A DNA stretch of 64,000 bases from Paracoccus benzoatiresistens. Lineage in GTDB: Bacteria; Pseudomonadota; Alphaproteobacteria; Rhodobacterales; Rhodobacteraceae. A program made the position numbers and the translations under genes. The DNA is taken from the NCBI RefSeq assembly GCF_026913015.1, contig NZ_JAPTYD010000001.1, positions 186,001 through 250,000 on the forward strand. The letters run 5' to 3'. How positions within the stretch are numbered: the stretch's first letter is position 1; each line of letters starts with the position of its first letter. Below are positions 35,459 through 45,214 of this stretch, piece after piece. The notes under the pieces are model-generated. The model was not told where the DNA came from. It was given only the letters and a program-made list of their open reading frames with translations, and ran no database searches.

Positions 35459-36727
35459 ATGTCGCGCCTGCGCTGGATCCTGTCGCGCCTGCGCCGGACA
35501 TTGTGGATCCGCGTCTCGCTTTACGCAGTGCTGGGCGTGCTGGCGGCCATCGCCGCCACGCTTGCCATCTATCTGCCCTGGCCCCTGCCCATCGACATCA
35601 GCGCCGAGGCGATCGACAGCCTGCTGAACGTCATCGCCTCGTCCATGCTGGCGGTCACGACCTTTTCGGTGACGGCGCTGACCTCGGCTTACGGCTCGGC
35701 CACCTCGAACGCCACGCCGCGGGCCACCCGCCTGCTGACCGAGGACGACTTCATCCAGTCGGTGCTGGCGACCTTCATCGGGTCCTTCCTGTTCAGCATC
35801 GTGGGCCTCGTGGCGCTGCGGGTCAGCGTCTATGGCCCGCAGGGGCGCGCTCTGCTGTTCGTGACCACGGTTCTGGTCATCATCCTGATCGTGCTGGCGC
35901 TGCTGCGCTGGATCCACCAACTGACCAAGCTGGGCAGGGTCGGCGACACCATCGACCGGCTGGAGGACGCCACCCGCCGGTCCATGCAGGCGCGGCTGGA
36001 CCTGCCCTTCCTGGGCGGGCGCCCGCTGCCCGGTGACGCGCCGGCGGGGCCCGCGATCCTGTCGGACGAGGTGGGCTATGTCGAATTCATCGATACCGCC
36101 GCCCTGTCCGACCTGTGCGAGGACCGGTCCATCCACCTGGACATCCGGGTCCTGCCGGGCGCCTTCCTGTATCACGGCACTCCTCTGGCCGTCGTGCAGG
36201 GCGAACCCCTGGGTGAGGATCTGGCGGCCCGGGTGCGCCGCGCCTTTACGGTCTCCAGCGCCCGCTCGTTCGACCAGGATCCCCGCTTCGGCATCATCAC
36301 CCTGACCGAGGTCGCCCTGCGCGCCCTGTCCCCCGCCGTCAACGACCCCGGCACGGCCATCGACGTGATCGGCCGGCAGGCGCGGCTGCTGACCCTGTGG
36401 GGCGAGGGCTGGCACAGGGCCGAACTGCACAAGGCGAAATATCCCCGGCTGCGCGTCCCGCCGTTGCTTGACGACGACATCCATGAAGACGCCTTCCACC
36501 TGATTGGACGCGAGGCGGCGGGCCAGATCGACGTGCTGACCCGGCTGGTCAAGGCCCTGGATGCGCTGACCCGCACCGGATCCCATGCCGCGCGCAAGGC
36601 TGCGGCGGCGCAATTGCGCATCGCCTGCGCGCGGGGTGCGGAAAGCCTGCCCAGTCATGACCGGCCCCGGCTTCGGCACCTGGTCGAAGGCCTGGAAGGC
36701 ACCAGTCATCCGCCCAGGCCGGAATAG
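35459..36727 (+). CDS. DUF2254 membrane protein
   Basis: A 422-residue protein of the DUF2254 family, function unknown. Four predicted membrane segments lie at about residues 17-40, 55-75, 100-122 and 136-158, and the C-terminal 250 residues are soluble. The conserved part after the first helices is SMLAVTTFSVTALTSAYGSA. The soluble part contains VGYVEFIDTAALSDLCEDRS and FGIITLTEVALRALSPAVNDPGTAI, both family hallmarks. It starts 3 bp after the solute-binding protein gene and ends 62 bp before the leuA leader peptide. Confidence 0.85.
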   Translation: MSRLRWILSRLRRTLWIRVSLYAVLGVLAAIAATLAIYLPWPLPIDISAEAIDSLLNVIASSMLAVTTFSVTALTSAYGSATSNATPRATRLLTEDDFIQSVLATFIGSFLFSIVGLVALRVSVYGPQGRALLFVTTVLVIILIVLALLRWIHQLTKLGRVGDTIDRLEDATRRSMQARLDLPFLGGRPLPGDAPAGPAILSDEVGYVEFIDTAALSDLCEDRSIHLDIRVLPGAFLYHGTPLAVVQGEPLGEDLAARVRRAFTVSSARSFDQDPRFGIITLTEVALRALSPAVNDPGTAIDVIGRQARLLTLWGEGWHRAELHKAKYPRLRVPPLLDDDIHEDAFHLIGREAAGQIDVLTRLVKALDALTRTGSHAARKAAAAQLRIACARGAESLPSHDRPRLRHLVEGLEGTSHPPRPE

Positions 36728-36789
36728 ACTTTGGGACGAAACACGGTTCCCCCTTTTCAAATGCCGTCCCCGCCGGCATAGTCCCTGCC

Positions 36790-36888
36790 ATGACCCGGAT
36801 GCTGGACATTCCCGCCGCCCCGACCGCGCCATTTGGCGCGCGGCTCGCCGTGAACCTCCGCGGTCTGCTGCTTCTTACGCTGCGCTGA
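36790..36888 (+). CDS. leuL: leu operon leader peptide
   Basis: A 32-codon reading frame just upstream of leuA ending in LRGLLLLTLR: six of the last ten residues are leucine, using CTC, CTG, CTG, CTT, CTT and CTG. CTT codons are uncommon in the neighbouring GC-rich genes. The stop codon lies in the left arm of a hairpin that starts at 36884. This is the classic layout of a leader peptide that senses charged tRNA-Leu. The ribosome site is poor: no clear Shine-Dalgarno precedes the ATG at 36790, and an ATG three codons later is an alternative. No protein function is expected. Confidence 0.78.
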   Translation: MTRMLDIPAAPTAPFGARLAVNLRGLLLLTLR

Positions 36889-36937
36889 GCGGGTCTCCGG
36901 GCCGCCGCTCAGCCAGGAAGTGCCCGGTCATCCTTCC
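36884..36937 (+). promoter_or_regulatory. putative leucine attenuator of leuA
   Basis: Three inverted repeats follow the leader codons. A: GCTGAGCGG (36884-36892) with CCGCTCAGC (36905-36913), perfect 9 bp, its left arm holding the leader stop codon. B: CCGGGC (36897-36902) with GCCCGG (36922-36927). C: GGAAG (36916-36920) with CTTCC (36933-36937). B excludes A and C in nested folding, whereas A and C can coexist, the logic of a 1:2, 2:3, 3:4 attenuator. No T-run follows C, so the outcome may be at translation or by an unusual terminator. Confidence 0.6.
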
Positions 36938-36965
36938 GCGACAGACCTGTAAGAAAGCATCTCCC

Positions 36966-38522
36966 ATGACCGACAAGAACCGCGTCGTCATCTTCGACAC
37001 CACCCTCCGCGACGGCGAACAGTCGCCCGGCGCCACCATGTCCCACGAGGAAAAGCTGGAAATCGCCCAGATGCTGGACGAGATGGGCGTGGACATCATC
37101 GAGGCGGGCTTCCCCATCGCCTCGGAAGGCGATTTCGCCGCCGTCAGCGCCATCGCGAAGCAGGCGAAGAACGCCGTGATCTGCGGCCTGGCCCGCGCGC
37201 AATTGCCCGACATCGACCGCTGCTGGGAGGCCGTGAAGCACGCCCGCCGCCCGCGCATCCACACCTTCATCGGCACCTCGCCGCTGCACCGCGCGATCCC
37301 GAACCTGGACATGGACCAGATGGCCGAACGGATCGAGCAGACGGTGACCCATGCCCGCAACCTGTGCGACAACGTGCAATGGTCGCCCATGGACGCCACG
37401 CGCACCGAACACGACTACCTGTGCCGGGTCGTGGAAATCGCCATCAAGGCGGGCGCCACCACGATCAACATTCCCGACACCGTGGGCTATACCGCGCCGC
37501 GCGAATCGGCCGACCTCATCCGCATGTTGCTGGAGCGCGTGCCGGGATCGGAGAACGTGGTCTTCGCGACCCACTGCCACAACGACCTGGGCATGGCCAC
37601 CGCCAACGCCCTGGCCGCCGTGGAAGCCGGCGCGCGCCAGATCGAATGCACCATCAACGGCCTGGGCGAGCGCGCGGGCAACACCGCGCTGGAAGAGGTC
37701 GTGATGGCCATGAAGGTGCGCCACGACATTATGCCCTTCGACACCGGCATCGACACCACGAAGATCATCGGCATCTCGCGCCGGGTGGCGCAGGTGTCGG
37801 GCTTCCCGGTCCAGTTCAACAAGGCCATCGTCGGCAAGAACGCCTTCCTGCACGAATCCGGCATCCACCAGGACGGCGTGCTGAAGAACGTCGAGACCTT
37901 CGAGATCATGCGCCCGGCCGATATCGGGCTCAATGAAACCAACATCGCCATGGGCAAGCATTCGGGCCGCGCCGCGTTGCGCGCCAAGCTGGCCGATCTG
38001 GGATACGATGTGGGCGACAACCAGTTGAAGGACATCTTTGTCCGCTTCAAGGCCTTGGCGGACCGCAAGAAAGAGGTTTACGACGACGACATCGTGGCGC
38101 TGGTGCAGGACGCATCCGCCAATACCGGGGACGATCACCTGCAGGTCAAGCACCTGCGCGTCGTCTGCGGCAGCGACGGGCAGTCGGCGGACCTGACGAT
38201 GATCGTGGACGGACAGGAAAAGACCGTCCACGCCACCGGCGACGGCCCGGTCGATGCCTGCTTCAACGCGGTCAAGCAGATCTTCCCGCACAACGCCACG
38301 CTGAAGCTGTACCAGGTCCATGCCGTGACCGAAGGGACCGACGCCCAGGCCACCGTCAGCGTTCGGATGGAGGAGGAGGGCCGCATCGTGAACGGCCAAG
38401 CCGCCGACACCGACACGATCCTGGCCTCGGTCAAGGCCTATGTCGGCGCGCTGAACCACCTGATCGTCCGCCGCGCCCGCGCCGGCAAGGACGGCAAGGA
38501 AATCAGCATGTATTCGCACTGA
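36966..38522 (+). CDS. leuA: 2-isopropylmalate synthase
   Basis: A 518-residue enzyme catalysing the first committed step of leucine synthesis, condensing acetyl-CoA with 2-oxoisovalerate. The TIM barrel starts with VVIFDTTLRDGEQSPGATMS (metal-binding Asp in FDTTLRDGEQ) and contains THCHNDLGMATANALAAVEAG with the HxH metal ligands. The C-terminal part (about 390-518) is the LeuA dimerisation/allosteric domain where leucine gives feedback inhibition. The start ATG at 36966 has only a weak AAGAAAG upstream. Expression is probably controlled by the leader peptide and hairpins between 36790 and 36937. A terminator follows at 38579. Confidence 0.96.
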   Translation: MTDKNRVVIFDTTLRDGEQSPGATMSHEEKLEIAQMLDEMGVDIIEAGFPIASEGDFAAVSAIAKQAKNAVICGLARAQLPDIDRCWEAVKHARRPRIHTFIGTSPLHRAIPNLDMDQMAERIEQTVTHARNLCDNVQWSPMDATRTEHDYLCRVVEIAIKAGATTINIPDTVGYTAPRESADLIRMLLERVPGSENVVFATHCHNDLGMATANALAAVEAGARQIECTINGLGERAGNTALEEVVMAMKVRHDIMPFDTGIDTTKIIGISRRVAQVSGFPVQFNKAIVGKNAFLHESGIHQDGVLKNVETFEIMRPADIGLNETNIAMGKHSGRAALRAKLADLGYDVGDNQLKDIFVRFKALADRKKEVYDDDIVALVQDASANTGDDHLQVKHLRVVCGSDGQSADLTMIVDGQEKTVHATGDGPVDACFNAVKQIFPHNATLKLYQVHAVTEGTDAQATVSVRMEEEGRIVNGQAADTDTILASVKAYVGALNHLIVRRARAGKDGKEISMYSH

Positions 38523-38578
38523 CGCCGATCCGCCCGGTCGGGGCGGATACATCCTGCTCATCGGCATCTGGTCCGCAG

Positions 38579-38607
38579 AGGCATCGCTGCCCCGCAGCGA
38601 TGCCTTT
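38579..38607 (+). terminator. terminator after leuA
   Basis: GGCATCGCTG (38580-38589) pairs perfectly with CAGCGATGCC (38595-38604), loop CCCCG, followed by TTTCCC. A second 8-bp dyad ATCCGCCC/GGGCGGAT lies just before it at 38528-38548. Together they end the leuA transcript. The remaining 200 bp to the next start codon hold no gene I can support; TATAAAAGG-like AT-rich sequence at about 38691 may be part of the next promoter. Confidence 0.8.
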
Positions 38608-38804
38608 CCCTGTCTGAGTGATTCCCGTTTGTGCCAGTGGACGTCCCTGGCTTTTCGGCTGGAACAGGTAAGAACCGGCCAAGGGGCTGTATAAAAGGTC
38701 AATTTTCCTGGCAAAGTTGAAAACCCTGTTTGTCAAAGGGTCGGCGCCGATTATGAACGCATTGGGTCCATGGGCATGTGACCTGAGTTGAGAGGAACTT
38801 AACG

Positions 38805-39362
38805 ATGAAGATGGTTATCGCGGCGTCGGTTCTGGCGCTGACATGCGGTGCGGCCCAGGCGGCGACCTGCACGCAGTCGGGCAAGAAGTCCGACCAGGAA
38901 GTCACCTATACGCTGACGCAAGGCAACCCGGACGCGGTCGTGGCGTCGGCCTGCTATTCCGGCACTGACAAGGAAAAGGACATGTCCGGTCTGGTGCTGG
39001 GCGGTGTCACCGGCTGGAAGCTGGCCGACAAGACCGACGACGGCAGCGATTACCTGGATGGCGGCTTCGACCAGTTCGGCGCCAGCACTTGGTCGATCCT
39101 GAACCCGTTGGGCTACCAGAGCGTCCTGGTCACGCTGAAGCAGTCCGATTCCTTCGCGGCCTTCCTGCTGGACGCCAAGGCCGTGCTCAGTGGTACCTGG
39201 TGGACGGAAGGCCCGGGCAAGTCCGTCGGCGGCCTGTCGCACGCCTCGGTTTACTTTGCGGGCGAACCCGCCCCCGCCCCGGTTCCGCTGCCCGCGGGCG
39301 CGGCCCTGCTGCCGGCCGGCCTGGCGGCCCTGGCAATCATGCGTCGCCGCAAGAAGCGCTGA
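38805..39362 (+). CDS. VPLPA-CTERM sorting domain protein
   Basis: A 185-residue exported protein. A signal peptide (about residues 1-20, MKMVIAASVLALTCGAAQAA) is followed by a 135-residue domain with two cysteines in its N-terminal half and YLDGGFDQFGASTWSI, and it ends in the PEP-CTERM-like tripartite tag: VPLPAGAALLPAGLAALAI, then the basic RRRKKR. The VPLPA motif, membrane helix and Arg cluster match the VPLPA-CTERM tag, which is processed by a dedicated exosortase in many Rhodobacteraceae. The function of the exposed domain is unknown. AGAGGA is 8 bp before the ATG. It has its own upstream gap and a strong downstream terminator, so it is a single-gene unit. Confidence 0.88.
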   Translation: MKMVIAASVLALTCGAAQAATCTQSGKKSDQEVTYTLTQGNPDAVVASACYSGTDKEKDMSGLVLGGVTGWKLADKTDDGSDYLDGGFDQFGASTWSILNPLGYQSVLVTLKQSDSFAAFLLDAKAVLSGTWWTEGPGKSVGGLSHASVYFAGEPAPAPVPLPAGAALLPAGLAALAIMRRRKKR

Positions 39363-39379
39363 TCCGATCCCACCGTCCG

Positions 39380-39412
39380 AAAAGCGCCCATGCTGGTCAT
39401 GGGCGCTTTTTT
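39380..39412 (+). terminator. intrinsic terminator of the VPLPA-CTERM gene
   Basis: AAAAGCGCCCATG (39380-39392) pairs perfectly with CATGGGCGCTTTT over 13 bp, loop CTGGT, and runs into six T residues. It separates the surface protein gene from the mre operon. The 190 bp up to mreB should hold the mre promoter; a TATATG at about 39498 is the only -10-like sequence I noticed. Confidence 0.92.
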
Positions 39413-39578
39413 CATGCCTGCTTTCCTTTGGCTCCCTGTGCCGCACCGGCATTCGCCCATTGCGGGGAACGGGGCTTTCCCGTCGCGCCCCAGGCTTCTA
39501 TATGAGGGCACCGCCGCGCCGGCGATTCCGCGCGGCGACGGCGCTTGGCGCACGGGCAGGAATGGGGACAGCCGGTGA

Positions 39579-40637
<1,059 letters not shown>

Positions 40638-40676
40638 GGGCGCGGCCCGGCAACCGTCCAGCCAGGGGCTGCCTGA

Positions 40677-41615
40677 ATGGCACGCGACAAGGGACCAGAT
40701 TTCGCCACCCCCGTCCGGCGCGTGCTGATCGCGCTGATGGCGCTTGTGCTGATCGCGCTGTTCCTGTTCTGGCGCATCGACAGCCCGCGGGCCGAACGGA
40801 TGCGCATCGCAATCATCGACCGGGTGGTGCCCAGCTTCGAATGGGCGCTGGCCCCGGTCACGCAGGTCAGCGAGATGATCGGCGGCTTTCGATCCTATGC
40901 CCGGATCTATGAACAGAACGAAGAACTGCGGCGCGAGTTGCAGAAGATGCAGGCCTGGAAGGAAGCCGCCGTCCAGCTGGAACAGGAAAACTCCAAGCTG
41001 ATGGCGCTGAACAACGTCCGCATCGACCCGGCGCTGACCAGCGTCACCGGGATGGTGATGGTGGACAGCGGATCGGCCTTCCGCCAGTCGGTCTTGCTGA
41101 ACGTCGGCACCGACGACGGCATCGTCGAAGGCTGGGCCACGATGGACGGGCTTGGGCTGGTCGGCCGCATTTCCGGGGTGGGCAAGCGGACCAGCCGGGT
41201 GGTGCTGCTGACCGATCCTTCCTCGCGCATTCCGGTGTCCGTCCAGCCCTCGGGCGAACGGGCGCTGCTGACGGGCGACAACACGCAACTGCCCTTCCTG
41301 GACTTCATCGAGACGCCGGACAATGTCCGCCCCGGCGACCGGGTCGTGACCTCGGGCGATGGCGGGGTGTTTCCGCCGGGGCTGCTGGCGGGGCAAGTGG
41401 TTCAGGGCAGCGACGGGCGGATGCGGCTGCGCATGGCCGCCGATTACGGGCGGCTGGAATTCCTGCGCGTGCTGCGGTCCCATCCGGCGGAAACCGTCGT
41501 GGATTCGGGCGCGGTCATCACGCCGGGTAACCTGGGCTTCATCGGCCCGCAGATGCCCACCTCGCCGGTCGAGGCCGCGGCGACATCGGACCCCCTGGCC
41601 ACGGGAACCGAGTGA
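40677..41615 (+). CDS. mreC: rod shape-determining protein MreC
   Basis: A 312-residue bitopic protein whose periplasmic part activates PBP2. A short cytoplasmic tail is followed by one helix (about residues 17-36, VLIALMALVLIALFLFW), a coiled coil (about 77-112, EQNEELRRELQKMQAWKEAA) and the beta-rich MreC core ending near 280 with GDRVVTSGDGGVFPPGLLAG. It lies 39 bp after mreB and its stop overlaps the mreD start. Confidence 0.94.
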   Translation: MARDKGPDFATPVRRVLIALMALVLIALFLFWRIDSPRAERMRIAIIDRVVPSFEWALAPVTQVSEMIGGFRSYARIYEQNEELRRELQKMQAWKEAAVQLEQENSKLMALNNVRIDPALTSVTGMVMVDSGSAFRQSVLLNVGTDDGIVEGWATMDGLGLVGRISGVGKRTSRVVLLTDPSSRIPVSVQPSGERALLTGDNTQLPFLDFIETPDNVRPGDRVVTSGDGGVFPPGLLAGQVVQGSDGRMRLRMAADYGRLEFLRVLRSHPAETVVDSGAVITPGNLGFIGPQMPTSPVEAAATSDPLATGTE

Positions 41616-42142
41616 TGAACCGGCAGCTGGTGATCGGCACGGTGCTGTTCTGCGCGGCGATGGCGGTGCTGCTGTTTCTGCGCCTGCTGCCCTTGTCGGC
41701 GGGGACCGCGCGGCTGCCCGGCCCGGATCTGGGGCTATGCCTAGCGCTGGCCTGGGTGCTGCGCCGTCCCGACCAGCTTGCGGCGCCGGTCATCGCACTT
41801 GTCTTCACCCTTCAGGACATCATCCTGTTCCAGCCCCTTGGCCTCTGGCCAGCCATCGTCCTGATAGGGACCGAGGCCGCACGCTTGCGTGAGGCCCGTT
41901 GGCGCGACGGGCCGTTCATGGTTGAATGGCTGCGCGTCGCGGTGCTGATCGGCATGATGATGCTGGGCTATCGTGTCATACAGGTGCTGTTCATGATGCC
42001 GGTTCCGGCCCTGGGTCAGGTGATCCTGCTGTTCGTCGCAACCGTCGCCGCCTATCCGCTGGTCGTCCTGGCGGCGCGGGCGCTGATCGGCCTGCGCCGC
42101 ATCAACCCCGCCCAGGCCGAACAGATGAGGGTCGCGCAATGA
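41615..42142 (+). CDS. mreD: rod shape-determining protein MreD
   Basis: A 175-residue polytopic membrane protein (about five helices) completing MreBCD. It is poorly conserved, but the position after mreC and the hydrophobic profile with the LPGPDLGLCLALAWVLRRP loop fit MreD. The start is the ATG at 41615 in TGATG overlap with the mreC stop; a GTG one codon earlier is the alternative. Its stop overlaps the mrdA start as ATGA. Confidence 0.9.
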   Translation: MNRQLVIGTVLFCAAMAVLLFLRLLPLSAGTARLPGPDLGLCLALAWVLRRPDQLAAPVIALVFTLQDIILFQPLGLWPAIVLIGTEAARLREARWRDGPFMVEWLRVAVLIGMMMLGYRVIQVLFMMPVPALGQVILLFVATVAAYPLVVLAARALIGLRRINPAQAEQMRVAQ

Positions 42143-44070
42143 GCGGGCAGAACGACGCGAACGGCCGCAGCATCACCCGCCGGGGGATGATGCTTGCGGG
42201 CATCCAGCTGGGCGTGGTCACGACCCTGGCCTTGAAGCTGCGCTCGATGCAGGTCGAGCATGCCGAGCAGTACCGGATGCTGGCCGACGGCAACTCGATC
42301 AAGATCCGCCTGCTGGTGCCCGCGCGCGGGCTGATCCACGACCGCAACGGCATCGTGATCGCGGGAAACGAGCAGAACTACCGCGTGACGCTCACGCGCG
42401 AGGAAGCGGGCGGCGATGTCGAGCCCGTGCTGCGGCGGCTTGCGCAACTGATCCCCATCAGCGACGCCCGCATGGCCGAGCTTCTGAACGAGTTTTCCAG
42501 GCGCAGCGCGATCACGCCCATCGTGCTGGCCGACCGCCTGACCTGGGAACAGTTCAGCTCCATCGCGGTCAACGCGCCCTCGCTGGCAGGCGTCACGCCC
42601 GAATCCGGGCTGTCGCGCGTTTATCCCCGCGCGGGCGACCTGGCGCATGTCCTGGGCTATGTCGGTCCCGTCTCGGACTATGACCTGTCCAAGATCGAGG
42701 ATCCCGACCCCGTCCTGATGCTGCCCGAGTTCCAGCTGGGCAAGGTCGGCTTCGAGGCGCGGATGGAGGATCACCTGCGCGGCAAGGCCGGCCAGCGCCG
42801 GGTCGAGGTGAACAGCGCGGGCCGCGAGATGCGCCAGCTGTCCCGGCAGGAAGGCGATCAGGGCGCGACCGTTCAGATGACCATCGACGCGCAGTTGCAG
42901 AACTATGCCGCGCAGCGCATGGGCGTCGAAAGCGCGGCCGCCGTGGTCATCGACGTGCAGACGGGCGACGTCCTGACGATCTGTTCCTCGCCCAGCTTCG
43001 ATCCCAACAAGTTCGTGCGCGGGATTTCCTCGCCCGACTACAAGGCGCTGATGAACCACGACCACCGTCCCCTGGCGGACAAGACGGTGCAGGGTGTCTA
43101 TCCGCCGGGTTCGACCTTCAAGATGGTCACGCTGCTGGCCGGGCTGGAATCGGGCGTCATCAATGCGGGCTCGCGCTTCTACTGTCCCGGCTACACGACC
43201 GCCGGGGGGCGCCGCTTCCATTGCTGGCGCAAGGGGGGGCATGGCACCGTCGATGCCGTGACCAGCCTGTCGCACAGCTGCGACGTTTATTACTACGAAC
43301 TGGCGCAAAAGGTCGGCATCGACCGCATCGCCGCCATGGCCCGCAAGCTGGGCCTGGGGCAGCGCCACGACCTGCCGATGTCCGCCGTGGCCGAGGGGAT
43401 CGCGCCGGACCGGGCCTGGAAGCAGGCGCGGCATGGACAGGCCTGGCAGGTGGGCGACAGCCTCAACGCCTCGATCGGGCAGGGCTATGTGCTGGCCTCG
43501 CCCCTGCAGCTGGCGGTGATGACCGCGCGCATCGCATCGGGGCTCGAAGTCAAGCCGCGGCTGGTCCGGGCCATCGGAGGGGTGGCCCAGCCGGTCCCCG
43601 ACTTTCCGGCCCTGGACGTGAACCCCGCCTTCCTGCGGGTGGCGCGCACGGGCATGGACGCAGTCATGAACAGCGACAGCGGAACCGCGCGGCGGTCGCG
43701 CATCATCCGCGAGGACTGGCGCATGGCCGGCAAGACCGGCACCAGCCAGGTCCGCAACATCACCGCCGCCGAACGCGCCCGGGGCGTGGTGTCGAACGAC
43801 CAGCTGCCCTGGAACCGGCGGGATCACGCGCTGTTCGTCTGCTATGCGCCTTATGACGCGCCGCGCTATGCGGTCTCGGTCGTGGTGGAACATGGCGGCG
43901 GCGGGTCGGCGGTGGCCGCCCCGGTCGCGCGCGACATCCTGCTGTTTGCGCTGAACAACGGCTTGCCGCCCCTGGACGCCGTGCCCGAGGAGCAGCGGGG
44001 TCCCATGGAGGAACGCCACAACGCCATGCGCCTGTTTCCGCCGGACGCGCCCCGCCTGACGCGGGCCTGA
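42139..44070 (+). CDS. mrdA: penicillin-binding protein 2
   Basis: A 643-residue class B PBP, the transpeptidase that cross-links lateral-wall peptidoglycan with RodA. One N-terminal helix (about 17-37) anchors it; the pedestal domain runs to about 255, then the transpeptidase with SxxK at Ser325 (PGSTFKMVT), SxN replaced by the usual PBP2 SCD (SHSCDVYYY), and KTG in AGKTGTSQVRN. It overlaps mreD by 4 bp and rodA starts 4 bp after it. A C-terminal tail of about 30 residues is proline and charge rich. Confidence 0.96.
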   Translation: MSGQNDANGRSITRRGMMLAGIQLGVVTTLALKLRSMQVEHAEQYRMLADGNSIKIRLLVPARGLIHDRNGIVIAGNEQNYRVTLTREEAGGDVEPVLRRLAQLIPISDARMAELLNEFSRRSAITPIVLADRLTWEQFSSIAVNAPSLAGVTPESGLSRVYPRAGDLAHVLGYVGPVSDYDLSKIEDPDPVLMLPEFQLGKVGFEARMEDHLRGKAGQRRVEVNSAGREMRQLSRQEGDQGATVQMTIDAQLQNYAAQRMGVESAAAVVIDVQTGDVLTICSSPSFDPNKFVRGISSPDYKALMNHDHRPLADKTVQGVYPPGSTFKMVTLLAGLESGVINAGSRFYCPGYTTAGGRRFHCWRKGGHGTVDAVTSLSHSCDVYYYELAQKVGIDRIAAMARKLGLGQRHDLPMSAVAEGIAPDRAWKQARHGQAWQVGDSLNASIGQGYVLASPLQLAVMTARIASGLEVKPRLVRAIGGVAQPVPDFPALDVNPAFLRVARTGMDAVMNSDSGTARRSRIIREDWRMAGKTGTSQVRNITAAERARGVVSNDQLPWNRRDHALFVCYAPYDAPRYAVSVVVEHGGGGSAVAAPVARDILLFALNNGLPPLDAVPEEQRGPMEERHNAMRLFPPDAPRLTRA

Positions 44071-44074
44071 CGCC

Positions 44075-45214
44075 ATGTCCTATCTCGACTACAAGGTCGC
44101 CCAGACCCCGACCGGCATCCGCAAGATCCTGTATCTGAACTGGCCGCTGGTTTTCCTGATCGCCGCCGTCGCCTCGATCGGCTTTCTGATGCTGGTTTCG
44201 GTCGCCGGGGGCCGCGTGGACACCTGGGCCGAGCCGCAGATGTACCGCTTTGCCGCGGGCATGGTCATCATGATCGCGCTGGCCTTCGTGCCGATGTGGT
44301 TCTGGCGGGGTATCTCCATTCCCGCCTATGTCTGCTGCTTCCTGCTGCTGGTCGCGGTGGAACTGGTGGGCGAGATCGGGATGGGCGCGCAGCGCTGGAT
44401 CGACATCGGCCCGATCCGCCTGCAGCCGTCGGAACTGATGAAGATCTCGCTGGTCCTGCTGCTGGCCGCTTACTATGACTGGCTGCCGCAACGGCGGGTG
44501 TCGCGTCCCTTGTGGGTGCTGATCCCGGTCGTCCTGATCGTGGCGCCCACGGGGCTGGTGCTGATCCAGCCGGATCTGGGCACCTCGATCATGCTGGTCG
44601 CGGGGGGCGGGATCCTGATGTTCGCGGCCGGCGTGTCCTTGTGGTATTTCGGCCTGGTGATCGCGGCGGCCGTGGGGCTGGTCGCCACCGTGCTGGAAAG
44701 CCGGGGCACCGACTGGCAGCTTCTGAAGGACTACCAGTTCCGCCGCATCGATACCTTCCTGGATCCGACCGCCGATCCGCTGGGCGCGGGCTACAACATC
44801 ATCCAGAGCCAGATCGCCCTGGGTTCGGGCGGCTGGTCGGGGCGGGGCTTCATGCAGGGCACGCAGTCGCGGCTGAACTTCCTGCCCGAAAAGCACACCG
44901 ACTTCATCTTCACCGTGCTGGCCGAGGAATTCGGCTTCGTGGGGGCCATGTCGCTCTTGGGGCTTTATACGCTGATCATCGGCTTCTGCCTGTATTCGGC
45001 GCTGTCGAACCGCGACCGCTTCGCCGCGCTGATCACCGTGGGCATCAGCGGCACGTTCTTCCTGTATTTCTCGATCAACATGGCGACCGTGATGGGAATG
45101 CTGCCGGCCAAGGGATCGCCCCTGCCGCTGGTCAGCTATGGCGGCACCTCGCTGATGATCCTGATGCTGGGCTTCGGGCTGGTGCAGGCCGCCCATGTCC
45201 ACCGGCCGCGATGA
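44075..45214 (+). CDS. rodA: rod shape-determining protein RodA (SEDS glycosyltransferase)
   Basis: A 379-residue SEDS polymerase with about ten membrane helices that polymerises lipid II into glycan strands with PBP2. Typical segments are GAQRWIDIGPIRLQPSELMKI near residue 105, the catalytic Asp region QPDLGTSIML, and the C-terminal GSPLPLVSYGGTSLMILMLGFGL. It starts 4 bp after mrdA. The stop overlaps the start of the next gene as ATGA, tying an unrelated dehydrogenase to the cell-shape operon. Confidence 0.96.
   Translation: MSYLDYKVAQTPTGIRKILYLNWPLVFLIAAVASIGFLMLVSVAGGRVDTWAEPQMYRFAAGMVIMIALAFVPMWFWRGISIPAYVCCFLLLVAVELVGEIGMGAQRWIDIGPIRLQPSELMKISLVLLLAAYYDWLPQRRVSRPLWVLIPVVLIVAPTGLVLIQPDLGTSIMLVAGGGILMFAAGVSLWYFGLVIAAAVGLVATVLESRGTDWQLLKDYQFRRIDTFLDPTADPLGAGYNIIQSQIALGSGGWSGRGFMQGTQSRLNFLPEKHTDFIFTVLAEEFGFVGAMSLLGLYTLIIGFCLYSALSNRDRFAALITVGISGTFFLYFSINMATVMGMLPAKGSPLPLVSYGGTSLMILMLGFGLVQAAHVHRPR

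Noticed and set aside
36761..36779. ATGCCG/CGGCAT hairpin after the DUF2254 gene
   Set aside because: Only 6 bp with no T-run; too weak to call a terminator.
33620..36832. 1070-codon open frame on the minus strand opposite the binding protein and DUF2254 genes
   Set aside because: It is antisense to two genes with clear family motifs and shows low-complexity Gly/Arg/Gln-rich translation typical of shadow frames in GC-rich DNA.
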